Source of the DNA: Chara braunii
Lineage: Eukaryota > Streptophyta > Charophyceae > Charales > Characeae
Reading direction: 5' to 3'
NCBI GenBank assembly: GCA_003427395.1
Contig: BFEA01000313.1
Coordinates: 1,487,807-1,519,004, forward strand
DNA: 31,198 nucleotides
Shown: positions 9,911 to 19,439 of the stretch, in pieces
Layout of the letters: every line of letters starts with the position of its first letter
How positions within the stretch are numbered: position 1 is the stretch's first letter
The notes under the pieces: model-generated
Database searches by the model: none
Seen by the model: only the letters and a program-made list of their open reading frames with translations
Told to the model about the DNA's origin: nothing
Program-made: the position numbers and the translations under genes

Positions 9911-10044
9911 AGTACGCCATCATTGCGACTGCATGCGCACGCTGGCATTGCGAGTCCATATGAGTAGGCCCTGCGTCAGTACGCCATCATTGCGACTGCG
10001 TGCGCACGCTGGCATTGCGAGTCCATATGAGTAAGCCCTGCGTC
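9911..10044. repeat. 67-bp tandem duplication
   Basis: Copy 1 at 9911-9977 and copy 2 at 9978-10044 both begin agtacgccatcattgcgact. They differ at only a few positions, such as gcatgcg versus gcgtgcg and taggcc versus taagcc. Confidence 0.9.
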
Positions 10045-10751
10045 CGCGCGGTTTTATACTAAGCCTCGCGCGCGACGCCTATCCGATTCCGCATCTGAAA
10101 GTTATGGGATAGCTACCAAGGGACTAGGAGCGTTGTCGCGTTGTCTGTGTTGTGTCGTTTCGTGCGTATGTTGTGTGTGTTTTATTTTTATGTTTTTTAT
10201 AGCGGTGTGCGTGTGGCGTGTGGGATGCGTCCTAGTCAACCGGCGACGAGTCGCGCTTGGGACCTCAGCCCCCCCAGATGTCGGTTCGCGTGCAGGTTCG
10301 ATAGAGGCATACTACCGCGCGTACCCCCTATGCTACAGCGAACGAGAAATGCCCTCGGCTGGTCCACCTCTACGATTGCAACTGATCAGCTTTCGTACTG
10401 TGGACTGGTAGCTCGGCGGGGATACGCCCACCGAAGGGAGGTGACAGCTCCCGTAAGGTGGAGGTAAGTCGTGCCTCGCGTAGGCCCTATCCTGTCATAG
10501 GGGCTCGAGAGAGGTATGGCTAGCGCACTCGGTCGGAGAAGCTTGCGGAAGCTCCATGTATGCATCGCAACGAGGATCCAGACCAACTCCTGCGTGACGC
10601 GGCCGTGAGGGTCCCGCGCTGCCCTTGAGTAGTGTCGGACCGATGCGCTCGACACCGCTCCTCCTGCTCCTCCTTTGCCAAACAACGTGACAAAAATCGC
10701 CAGAGCCATCTCCTACGAAAAAGAAGAAAAGAAAAGTCCGCCACATGGCTA

Positions 10752-10753
<2 letters not shown>
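10045..10753. other. intergenic, no gene recognised
   Basis: Overlapping short ORFs on both strands (for example 10133-10467) without domains. Nothing supportable. Confidence 0.5.

Positions 10754-10793
<40 letters not shown>
10754..10793. repeat. (GA)n microsatellite
   Basis: An almost pure GA run. It produces artefactual Arg/Glu and Ser/Leu repeat ORFs on both strands. Confidence 0.95.
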
Positions 10794-10795
<2 letters not shown>

Positions 10796-10906
10796 TCCCA
10801 TCGATAGGATGAGCAACGCACCGGCCAACAGGCAATTCGATTTTGCTCCTCCTATCGATGCAAGTAGCGTGAGGCCAGCCGCGGGGTTGGAGACTTACGT
10901 GTTCGC

Positions 10907-10945
10907 CTCTCTCTCTCTCTCTCTCTTTTTCTCTCTCTCTTTTTT

Positions 10946-11010
<65 letters not shown>
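10907..11010. repeat. (CT)n-(CA)n compound microsatellite
   Basis: CT-rich from 10907 to 10970 with T-run interruptions, then pure CA from 10971 to 11010. The junction tgacatttatataactatga directly after the CA run recurs after the (CA)n at 29145-29180, so the microsatellite belongs to the dispersed repeat family. Confidence 0.95.
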
Positions 11011-11012
<2 letters not shown>

Positions 11013-11839
11013 ACATTTATATAACTATGAACAGAAGAAAAAAAATATGTATATATAAATATATATAAAAAAATAAAAAATAAAATTAAAAAAAGGAAGA
11101 AAGAAGAAGAGAAGAATAAGAAAAATAGAAGAAGGGGAAAGACCTGAGAGATGAGCAAAAAATAGGGGAGTAACTGAGAGACTACTGGAAAAGGAATGAG
11201 AAAAAATAATAGAAGAAGCAAGAACTAAAAAAGTTAAGAAAGGCGGTGATGGCGGGAGATGGAGGAGTGAGAGGTGATGAAAGTAAAACTCATCCGCACA
11301 GTGGGAGGTCAAAGGATACGGAATGGTAGTGGACAAGGCTAATGTGGTATGGCAAGTTCTGGGTTCGTCCCTCGGACCTTCAGAGCTGCCTGCTGCTTCG
11401 ACTATGCACCGGAGTCTTTACAAACCAGTTGGGGAGGTTTGAGTGCAAATGTTATGGGTCCGAGTCACTGATAAGTTGATTCGCAAAGGGTCATAACATC
11501 ATGTCTCTAGGGTGGTACATGGTCTCGTTTTTCCATCCACCCATGACTATGGTTGGTACTGTATTTTTTTGGGCCCTGAAAATTGGAGGCCATTTCCTGA
11601 AGTAGTCATGGCCGAAGGCATGGTGGACTATAAGGAAAGCTCGTTCCTGGCATGCAGTGCCCGGTATTTATATCAAAAAAAAATTATTTTTTTTTGGGCC
11701 CGTCGCTCTATGTCGGAGGCCTCCCTTTCAGGAGCTGGGACCTTCGTGGTCTTCCCAACCCTGGAGGTAGAAACCTGGGTTTTTTTATTGAAACTCGTCC
11801 CGGATCCCTCCCTCTTCGAACAGTCATCATGTCTATTAT

Positions 11840-12040
11840 TTAGCCAATGCGTAACTGTTCATCAGCCTCCACAATTGGTGTGGTACCTTCGCGTGGCCGC
11901 TCTCGATCTCTAGTATTTCGAGTGTCGTCCCCTCGAGGTATCACCTGTCGGCCGTCTACGGGTATTCCACCTGAATTGTCAACCATCGTCATCATCTTCT
12001 TCTTCTTCTTCCTCCTCTTCTGCCTCTCCCATTTTTTCAC
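11840..12040 (-). CDS. conserved short ORF within repeat family R
   Basis: A 66-residue minus-strand frame with a Lys-rich start and then IPVDGRQVIPRGDDT...EADEQLRIG before the stop. The same frame is open in the second copy (30769-30969) with only two or so residue changes. Conservation in two copies hints at coding, but both copies are similar at the DNA level overall, so this is weak evidence. The upstream Lys run derives from a CTT microsatellite. It may be the 3' exon or a fragment of the ORF at 12095-12670. No domain is recognised. Confidence 0.3.
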   Translation of the reverse strand: MKKWERQKRRKKKKKMMTMVDNSGGIPVDGRQVIPRGDDTRNTRDRERPREGTTPIVEADEQLRIG

Positions 12041-12043
12041 TCA

Positions 12044-12046
<3 letters not shown>

Positions 12047-12083
<37 letters not shown>
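12047..12083. repeat. (TA)n microsatellite
   Basis: Pure TA run. The homologous place in the other copy of the repeat holds C and TC runs instead. Confidence 0.95.
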
Positions 12084-12085
<2 letters not shown>

Positions 12086-12094
12086 TGCCTTCTC

Positions 12095-12670
12095 TTACCT
12101 GCCTTGAGATCTCTTAGCCATCCTCCCCATTTTCGTCTCGAAAGGCGATTGCTGACCCTTCTCCAATTGATTGACTTGAGGTGCTGCGCCGGTCCTTCGT
12201 GTCGAAATGAGTGGAGCTTCAGCATCTTCAGCGCCTCGTCCTGTGGTAATATGAATCCCTCGCCAATACAACTCATCTCCGATTCGCCTCATCCCCCCTA
12301 GCTCTACTTCTCCCAGTCTATTGAAGCTTAAAGAGCTTATGTCCCTTTTGGAACGAAAAACGGAGGATTTTTTTCCCCTCTGACGAGCCAATTCTGGTGG
12401 TTGATTGGCGAAAAGGCCTTTGGGACTCTTTTCCACCATCTCCTTCCGTTTCGTCGGCACTTTTGGGGCCGCTCTGGCCAAATTGGGACGGTACTTTATT
12501 CTACCCTCCCTCCCCCTTTCCCCAATCCTGGTTAGATGCATGATGCTACCTAACCCAGTATATATGTACATACATGATGTNTGTGATGATCTNTTTGCTT
12601 GTAGGATTTGGTTGCGGCTTCTGACTGGTANTGAAGGNAGNTGAGTTCCATTNGCTTCAAGTGTTATCAT
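12095..12670 (-). CDS. possible gag-like or hypothetical ORF (repeat family R)
   Basis: An open minus-strand frame of about 190 codons, interrupted only by ambiguous bases near its start. The composition looks protein-like (charged, with STRRTGAAPQVNQLEKG and an Arg/Lys-rich end). In the second copy of the repeat the same frame carries a stop at the codon that is CAG here (EKGQQ becomes EKG-stop), a C-to-T change on the coding strand. That is compatible with decay of a once-coding frame. No family recognised; a retroelement gag remnant is only a guess. Confidence 0.3.
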   Translation of the reverse strand: MITLEXNGTXXPSXPVRSRNQILQAXRSSXTSCMYIYTGLGSIMHLTRIGERGREGRIKYRPNLARAAPKVPTKRKEMVEKSPKGLFANQPPELARQRGKKSSVFRSKRDISSLSFNRLGEVELGGMRRIGDELYWRGIHITTGRGAEDAEAPLISTRRTGAAPQVNQLEKGQQSPFETKMGRMAKRSQGR

Positions 12671-12688
12671 GGATTCGACGCAAGNCGN
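12582..12688. other. cluster of single ambiguous bases
   Basis: About eight isolated N positions within 107 bp (for example 12582, 12593, 12632, 12653, 12685, 12688). They mark unresolved heterozygosity or a collapsed repeat, so sequence here should be treated with caution. Confidence 0.9.
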
Positions 12689-14063
12689 GTTATTTGTCCT
12701 CGTCCTCTTTGCGGTCTATTTGGGATATCTGGCGTTCGACGCTTTCATGAATGACCTTCACCTCAGGGCTATTTGCTTTCGTCTTGCTGCTCAGGCAAAC
12801 TCATCAGCACCTAGAGGTCCTCCTGGAAAGTGTTTGGCGTAATGGCTCTCTGCTTTCATTTGCGTCGGATGAGGATCTGGTCGATCGTCGCGATATTTGC
12901 TTTAGTTGCCTCATCCTGTGTATGTTGGGTAATGATGTTTGAACACGGCACCAATCCAGGTGGCACTTGCGGAATGAATGATTCGTTCCCTCGTTCCCCT
13001 CCGGAATCCATGCCGTTGTTGTTGATACTAGTCCTTCATCTCTCTTTTTTGTTGACTATACTTTCGTTGCTCATAGTGATAGAAGGAGGTGGAGGGTGCC
13101 AGTGTCGGGATCATTGTGCCTTTTGGCATTATCAGTTCTGATTGACGGTGCGGGAGTGTCTAATCAAGGAAGTGGTGTATGGCCTGTAAACGATGGAGCA
13201 ATTGGGGAGTGGTATCGCTGTCTTTCGTTGGATTGGATGGGGGAGGGTGATCCATGATTTGGGAGATAGGACTGCAGTACTATCTCGAGTTGCTCGTGGG
13301 CTTCATGATGATGGACGACGAGGGGTCGGGTAGATGCAGGGAATGGGCCCGGTCGAGGCATTGGTCTGCGTGTTGACCCCTACCCGCCCTACTCATCCCT
13401 CTTTCGATACTTGTTCAAATGTTGTGGTCGGAATGTGTGCACTATCTGGTCATCATGGAGTTTCCTGCCCCCTCCTTTGAGAACTCTTCGACATGGGTGT
13501 GTAGCGTATTGAGGATGGGAATGTTGCGGCTGTTGCTTCTTTCTCTCTTTTTTATCACGCATGGTTACTCGGACAGTTTAAGTACTTCTGATTTCGTTCC
13601 CACCACCCACCCCTGACATCCTTCCCCCGTTCTACCTGCTTTTTCTATCGACAGGACTTTTTGGAGTGGGGCTTGCTTTACGACGGGTTACTTCCGTAAT
13701 TTTCAAGGACTTGAGTGACTGGTTTGTCGCACTTCCCTCCGAAGGTTTTCTTGATCGTATTGTCCCCCTGTTCAGCCCCTGTCGTTCTTCCTCCCCCTTC
13801 CCCCCTTCCTTCCTTCTCCTCATCTTTTTTTTCTCCCTGTCCTTCTTTTGTCTTTCTCCCTCCTTTCTTCCCTTGGAAACTCCAACGGGTATCCCGTATC
13901 ATTTGCTCTGGGACTTGCTTCAGCATGAATGATATTACCCCAGTAAAATTGAGAGAGTTTTTTTCGCAGAGGTTATTACAAAGCATTTCTTTTACAAAGT
14001 GTTTCACCTCTCTTCTCGTGATTGCAATAAAAAGTTGCGTCAAATTTTGTAGTCTAAAATCGT
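12689..14063. other. no gene recognised; pyrimidine-rich in the second half
   Basis: Short ORFs on both strands without domains. 13740-13880 is strongly C/T-rich on the plus strand. The phrase ctgctttttctatcgacag at about 13636-13654 resembles a polypyrimidine tract plus 3' splice site (CAG then G), so an intron ending here is possible but unproven. Confidence 0.4.
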
Positions 14064-15244
14064 ATGGCTCGCCGCGGCTATACTCGCGGGGGTTTCGCCT
14101 TGCATCAAAACACACACCCGCTCGTTTGCCAGCGGGGTGGTCGACTCCACCCTGTCGATCCGTATGGTGGTTTTTGACATGTGGCAGAAGTCGAGCTCCT
14201 CACCAAATGGATGGTACAGGGATCTTGTTCTAGGGAAGCAGTCATGGTTGGATCAATTTCCTGCTCCATCGTGTCCCACCCAGGCGATGATAGCCCTGGC
14301 AAACCCTAAGGTGTTAGAGTTTGTCAAATCTAATTCCCTCCATGTCCCCGCCCCCTACCCTCCCCTCATTTATGTTCTTACCTTCAATGACTGGGCGGAT
14401 ATCCTGTGGGCGGCCACCCGTGATAAAGAGTCTTTCCCTCAGATAACCAAGGCGTATGTCCTAGGTGCCATGGATATGCTGGATGAGGATCTGTTGGCTC
14501 AGGCCACGATCAGGAACGACATAGCCATGAGGGAGAAGCTATTCGTAGATTTGTGGTCGGCCGATTTGGCATTTCATGCTGAGCTGTTGGACCCATCCCC
14601 TGCCCATGACCCGACTGATTCTGCTACAGATTCGGAGGATGATGGCGATCTTCCTATTACTGAAGAGGAGAGATTGTATCACGCTAAGTACGTCTCTAAA
14701 TCTAAGGCGCAACTTGCGGTGCGTCTGGCTGCCGAGAAGAGGAAGCAGATCAACAAGTTTTTCCGAAATGCCTTTCTTCACATCCTCCAGATGGGTAGAA
14801 TATGAAGCCGTGTCCGTGAAGGACAAGATCTGGGACTTGGAAACGTTTAATCATGAGGCTCCAAGTAGTGTCAATGCATATAGGTTTCTTGCGTCACTGA
14901 CCGAGGCCGAGGTAGAGTTATGTAATGACAGGGCGCTTTCAAAGAATACTGAGCTCATCAAGGGGACATACCCCCTTACGGCTGATTCCATGAGGCTCCC
15001 AACGGTTGGTCATTTTGACCCTCTCAAATGCAGTGCTTCCTCCTCCCAGTTGGCGATCAGGGGATTCTTCCCTCCAAAATGCCAGACGCCAATTGCTGAG
15101 CTAAAGAGAATTTGGAATGTGGGTAGACCATATTTGAAGTGCAGATGTGTTGAACGTGGACTTGCAGACTGCAAGACCAATATCACCTGGTTTGACCAAC
15201 TCCCTTCCAGTGCTAGCGATGCTGGTAAGAGTAGACACCACTAG
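14064..15244 (+). pseudogene. unrecognised protein gene, two apparent frameshifts
   Basis: An ATG at 14064 in good eukaryotic context (cgtatggc) opens a frame starting MARRGYTRGGF that ends at 14174. The frame used from about 14170 to 14800 continues sensibly with DMWQKSSSSPNGWYRDLV. One fewer T in the five-T run at 14170-14174 would connect them. A second shift near 14790-14815 passes into a third frame that begins around EYEAVSVKDKIWDLETFNHE and ends at 15244. Together about 390 residues. Visible features are an acidic stretch (DSATDSEDDGD), a basic Lys/Arg stretch after it, and Cys residues near the end (LKCRCVERGLADCK). I do not recognise the family. The consistent amino-acid composition across all three frame segments argues for a real ancestral protein. 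The shifts could be genuine decay, assembly indels, or for the second a missed small intron. Confidence 0.5.
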
Positions 15245-15732
15245 CACCTGAGGAGAGGCTCCATCTATTGGTGGGGAGCATCACCTGCTGGGAAACGGGT
15301 CCAGCGTCCCTGATACAAACAAGGTTTGGGGTATATCAGGAAAAAGGAGTGGGAGTCGCCTGCCAGCATTGATTACTCTGGAATCCAGAGGATTGATTGA
15401 GCAGGAGTTTGGGAAGAAGGAAAGGAGCCTCTTCGCCTTGAACCAAGCGCCAGATGTCTGCTGCTAAAAACTAGCTCTTCTCCTTCTGCCCCTCCCCAAC
15501 TGCAACATTCAAGGGACCAGCGTCCCCTGCTGGAAAACGGGTCCAACGTTCCCTATACACAGTGAATCAAGAGGGGATTTAAGAGGGTGTCAGCACTGAT
15601 TACTCTGTCCTCCAAAGATTTACTGTGCGGGTTTCTTCAGACTGCACCAGACCGTCGGATCAGTCGTGCTTTCTTGGCAACTCCCTGTGTTACTCATCAA
15701 CCCACCGCTTCCTTTCTTGGGCTTGTCGGTCC
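15245..15732 (-). repeat. repeat-bearing 3' flank of the LINE
   Basis: Two degenerate copies of one segment lie here. 15285-15385 has cctgctgggaaacgggtcca, cgtccctgatac and cagcattgattactctgg. 15520-15612 has cctgctggaaaacgggtcca, cgttccctatac and cagcactgattactctg. On the minus strand this lies just past the LINE ORF2 stop, so it may be LINE 3' UTR. No clear poly(A) tail or target-site duplication was found, so the element's end is not fixed. Confidence 0.5.
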
Positions 15733-17577
15733 TTAGTCCTGCGTGAGGCCTTTCTCATTCTGCACCGTACCATTGCATGTCGACCATTGCCAATTGGTGG
15801 GGTGGGAATGGATCGGGGAAGTCTGTAGGTGGTCGTAGTGGTATCTCCTGTCCCACCGTAGTCCAGTCCTTGAAATTGATGGAGTAATCTTTTCTGAACT
15901 CATCCCCGTCACATTCCTGGGCAGGCTTGCCGTCCCATCGGACGACAGCATCCAACCCCTGTTCACATTGCCCAACCAGTCCCCGGAGAACTGCTGAATT
16001 GCTTGTGTTATGTCCTTTGGTGTATGCAACAACTCTAGTTGGTTTTTCACTTTTTGCCACTGTACTCGGAGTTCTTGTTGGATATATTGCTTTATCATGT
16101 CTGATACCTCTTCCCCGGCTATGCAGACCCCCTCTATTGCGTGGGTGCAGCGTTTTCTCCAAAGGGCCCACATGACTGCTCTCCTTCCTAACTTGAACAT
16201 ATTATTTTTGAAGGCATTGTCAGTGGGGGAGGACCAGGTTTCACATAGTATGGCTCTCCAATCCCATGGCCAGTTGGAGCCGGTATCCAGTTTGGACCAG
16301 ATTCTGCCCCACCACCGCCACGTGAGCACCGCCCCCGGACATTGCATGAATATGTGCTCTATAGTTTCCGGGAGTCTGCGGGAGGGGAAGGCGGTGTGGC
16401 ACAATCTGCACCACGGTAGCGCCCGACCCTTCTGCTCTAGATATGTACGGTCTATCAACAAATCGTTCGTGGGCAGGCAGCGATGTTCTATCTGCCATTG
16501 TAGTGAGGCCATCTTCGCTGGCCTGGACCTTGTGGCAGTAAACCATCGACTGGGGTGGATTGCCTTTGTTCCTACATTCAGATGAGATCTCCATCGGGCC
16601 TTCACTGTTTCTTTAATATTCACTTTTGGGCGCAGTAGGCGATAGGTGGCCTTCACCATCAAGGTGTGTAATTTTAAGCTCTCCCCCGTCGTGCGTGTTA
16701 ATGGGCGGGACCACTGCCATTTCTCGGGATCAAAGGGAAGTTCATCTATAGGAATGTCTGGCTGGTATACGATCCATGCATCTTTGTCCCGCAGCACCCG
16801 GATTCTGTGCAGATCTGAATTTCTGCACCTTCTCACCACATCTGGAGTGTAGCGGGTGAGCACGTTGTACTTGCCAATGTGGAAGAGATTGGTCAAGGTT
16901 TCTTCTGCCCGTACCTCTATCATGTTGCCTACACTCTCCGGATCTCCCGGGGCGGTTACCCAGTCCCCTTCTGTCAATTGTGGCCCTTTGCGCAAGATAC
17001 GGACCCAATCTAGGGGGATAGCAAAAATCAAGGTTTCGATGTGCTCTTCGATTTTGTGGCAATACCTTAGTGTGGTCCTTAGTTGCTGCGCCGATTTCCA
17101 ATCTCCCACTCGTATGTCCCATATATCTTTTATTTTGGTTATACCTTTTTTGACCCAGCTATTCCACGGGGCACTAGAGCTGCAATACACTCTGCTGTTC
17201 CGGTCCGTTATTTTCCTGTTGCCGAAAAGGGGTTGGCGCGCCACCTCTTCCCACCTGGTTGGTGAGGGTTTGTCGGGGAGCGGCAACTGGTGCCAAGCTT
17301 TCACAACCTGGACCCAGAAGTCGTCCCTGACCAAATCCGAGCTGGTTCCGTTTCGACGGGACCGTGGCACTGTCCAGCAAAGGTCTTCCAGCCAGATTAG
17401 CGGGTTAACTCCCTGCGGTGTCTGAGGAGCAAGTCTAGCTATTTGTTCCAACGCAAGGGCCTGCCATGGGAGATATTTAGTGAAAAGTAATCTTTTGATC
17501 CATTGAATTGTTAAGGCTTTGATCTGGATTTCTGGATCTAGGATCCCCAGGCCCCCTTTTTCATTGGGTTGAATCAC
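15733..17577 (-). CDS. LINE ORF2 part 3: RT thumb remnant and zf-RVT domain
   Basis: An uninterrupted 614-codon frame, the best preserved part of the LINE. It opens with IQPNEKGGLGILDPEIQIKA, the classic post-RT motif (PK-x-EGGLG-I-x-D). After a linker, a zf-RVT zinc-binding domain is seen with C390, C393, H408 and C413 (CX2CX14HX4C), followed by Trp-rich WRWWGRIW. The first codon is inside ORF2 (a GTG), not a true start: upstream coding is cut by the N gap and by a TAA in the flank. The domain is thought to contact nucleic acid in plant LINE reverse transcriptases. Ends at a stop at 15733. Confidence 0.85.
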   Translation of the reverse strand: MIQPNEKGGLGILDPEIQIKALTIQWIKRLLFTKYLPWQALALEQIARLAPQTPQGVNPLIWLEDLCWTVPRSRRNGTSSDLVRDDFWVQVVKAWHQLPLPDKPSPTRWEEVARQPLFGNRKITDRNSRVYCSSSAPWNSWVKKGITKIKDIWDIRVGDWKSAQQLRTTLRYCHKIEEHIETLIFAIPLDWVRILRKGPQLTEGDWVTAPGDPESVGNMIEVRAEETLTNLFHIGKYNVLTRYTPDVVRRCRNSDLHRIRVLRDKDAWIVYQPDIPIDELPFDPEKWQWSRPLTRTTGESLKLHTLMVKATYRLLRPKVNIKETVKARWRSHLNVGTKAIHPSRWFTATRSRPAKMASLQWQIEHRCLPTNDLLIDRTYLEQKGRALPWCRLCHTAFPSRRLPETIEHIFMQCPGAVLTWRWWGRIWSKLDTGSNWPWDWRAILCETWSSPTDNAFKNNMFKLGRRAVMWALWRKRCTHAIEGVCIAGEEVSDMIKQYIQQELRVQWQKVKNQLELLHTPKDITQAIQQFSGDWLGNVNRGWMLSSDGTASLPRNVTGMSSEKITPSISRTGLRWDRRYHYDHLQTSPIHSHPTNWQWSTCNGTVQNEKGLTQD

Positions 17578-17590
17578 TGATTGCCAGGAT

Positions 17591-17755
17591 NNNNNNNNNN
17601 NNNNNNNNNNNNNNNNNNNNNNNNNNNNNNNNNNNNNNNNNNNNNNNNNNNNNNNNNNNNNNNNNNNNNNNNNNNNNNNNNNNNNNNNNNNNNNNNNNNN
17701 NNNNNNNNNNNNNNNNNNNNNNNNNNNNNNNNNNNNNNNNNNNNNNNNNNNNNNN
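17591..17755. other. assembly gap (165 N) with overlapping flanks
   Basis: The 35 bp left of the gap (17554-17588) and right of it (17756-17790) are the same sequence with two mismatches (ccctttttc-t/a-ttgggttgaat and onward). Both encode the same VIQP(N/K)EKG piece of the LINE protein on the minus strand. The two contig ends therefore probably overlap and the gap is not real missing sequence. Confidence 0.9.
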
Positions 17756-19439
17756 CCCTTTTTCTTTGGGTTGAATCACTGATTACCAGGCTACCTGCTT
17801 ATGACATTTTGCAGTTCTCCATTGCCTCTCCATAGCAGGGCTGTCACCTGCCGTTTTAGTGATCGCATAGCGTCCTTGCTGAGGGCCCAGATTGCACATT
17901 TGTACCAGAGGGCCGCCAGTATTACACTATTGATCACTAATGCCCTTCCGATAAGGGAGGTCTGACGGTCCTTCCAATGGGCTAGTTTCTCTAGCACAGG
18001 TTTCAGGATCCACTCATCGTTCGATGCAGGCTTACCCAGTGCAGTCAGCATAATTCCCAGCACTCTGACCGGGGCCGTTTCCGGTAGCCATTTGACCTGC
18101 GGGAACTTGGGAGGGTGCGTCCCTTGGTGGTGATCCACCATCCCAAGGTTTTGTTTCCCCAATTGACAGTCATATCTTAGACTCCTGTAAACCGGTTGAA
18201 TAATCGTCTGGTCTCTTCCATGTTTGCTGCGGTTGCATCGACCATGAGTGTCAGGTCGTTTGCAAACATCGAACAGATCGAGATTGCTTCTTCTGGTATG
18301 GTCGAGATCTGCAGTTTCCTGAGGTCTTTGTTGGCGCGGAGGTTTGCTGCCAATGCCTCCATTACGATAATAAACAGGAAGGGTGCCAAAGGGTCTACTT
18401 GGCGAACCGACCGTTGCAGCGGAAAGGTCGGCGTTATCCTTCTATTGACCTGGACACATGTGGTTGAGTTGTGGTGAAGTATTTCAGTCCAGCGCCGGAA
18501 GACTGGCCCTATATTCATTTTTCCCATACATTTGTCTAGGAAAAGTCAGTCCACGTGGGCGTAAGCTTTTTCAAAGTCTATAAAGACGACTGCCGCATTT
18601 TGTTTGTCCTGTCTTGTTAGTTTAAGTAGTTCATTAACTAATAGTATGTTATCATGTATCCTTCGCCCTTTTAAGAACCCGGTTTGTGTCGGATGGATAA
18701 TATCTTCCAGGACCGGGAGTAGTCGATTTGCCAGAGCCTTCGCCAGCATTTTGTAGACCACGGTGAGCAGGGTTCTTGGCCTCTAATTACGAATATCCAG
18801 CTTGTATCCCTTTTTGTGTAACAAGGTGAGGACTCCCTGTCCCACCAACTCCCCCATTATCCCTGTTTCCCACACCTGTTGATAGAAATCCATGAGGTCC
18901 GGGGCCATCTGAGTCCAGAAGGTCTCCCAGAATTCCTTTGGAAACCCATCTATACCCGACGTCTTCTATTCTTCCATCTGCATCATCGCCGTGCATATTT
19001 CGTCTTTGGACAGGGGCCGATCCAGATCTATTTGTTGCTGTCTAGTCAGGGTCTTCTCCAGTGGTTCCAAGAATTCCCCTATTTCTTTTTCTCTGGCATT
19101 CCTCTCTTGTCGGGCACACCTCGAGGTGACCTGGTAAAAGGATCTTGCTATCTGTGTGCAGTGGGGGGTGGAGGTGGCGATATCCTGGTGGCCAATTTGT
19201 GGATTGTAGAGTGCTTCGATGGTTGTTCTGCGCGAACGCGCTCGGGCCATGCTAAAGAATTTTGTATCCATTGTGCCTTCGGTTTGTTATCTTGTTAATC
19301 GTCTTCTTACTCGTGTTCCTTCCCATCGATGTGTGGCGAAAGTCTGGAGTTGTTGCCTCAGTGTTTGTATTTCTGGATGTTCCTCCGGCTGCTCTTGGTG
19401 TTTGAGTTGCTGTGGTTGTTGATGAATTTCCATTTCATG
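17756..19439 (-). pseudogene. LINE ORF2 part 2: reverse transcriptase core, degraded
   Basis: The reading frame continues with MDTKFFSMARARS and KTSGIDGFPKEFW (fingers), YKMLAKALANRLLPVLEDII and QTGFLKGRRIHDN, and motif A FIDFEKAYAHVD, where AYD has become AYA. Motif B is RQVDPLAPFLF (RQG-x-PL expected). Motif C is FANDL (18255-18266), where the family has FADD, so one catalytic Asp is now Asn through a single G-to-A change. Nonsense codons lie at about 19290, 18966, 18783 (NWRP Trp to TAG), 18547 (VDW Trp to TGA) and 18177. A frameshift at about 18160 leads into the thumb region, with WLPETAPVRVLGIML and SLIGRALVINSVILAALWYK. This cannot encode an active enzyme. Confidence 0.9.

Larger units (their letters stand above)
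11010..12300. repeat. dispersed repeat family R, copy 1
   Basis: This stretch is repeated with high identity at the right end of the window (29181-29210, 29847-30191 and 30230-31198). Shared landmarks include aactcatccgcacagtggga, a tRNA-like ggcaagttctgggttcgtcc segment near 11350-11370, and cgttcctggcatgcagtgcc. The copies differ sharply at one place: a (TA)n run here (12047-12083) is replaced by C and TC runs in the other copy. The whole unit could be a non-autonomous retroelement. The box B-like gggttcgtccc suggests a SINE-type head, but this is weak. Confidence 0.75.

Noticed and set aside
10632-11024. ORFs of Arg/Glu, Ser/Leu and Thr/His repeats around the microsatellites
   Set aside because: They are translations of GA, CT and CA runs on both strands.
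11841-11862. Hammerhead-like CTGATGA on the minus strand (also at 30785-30800), with acagt/actgt pairing and CGAAG downstream
   Set aside because: Base 15.1 is G rather than A, the stem II loop would be about 35 nt, and no stem III or stem I closes. The core is not satisfied.
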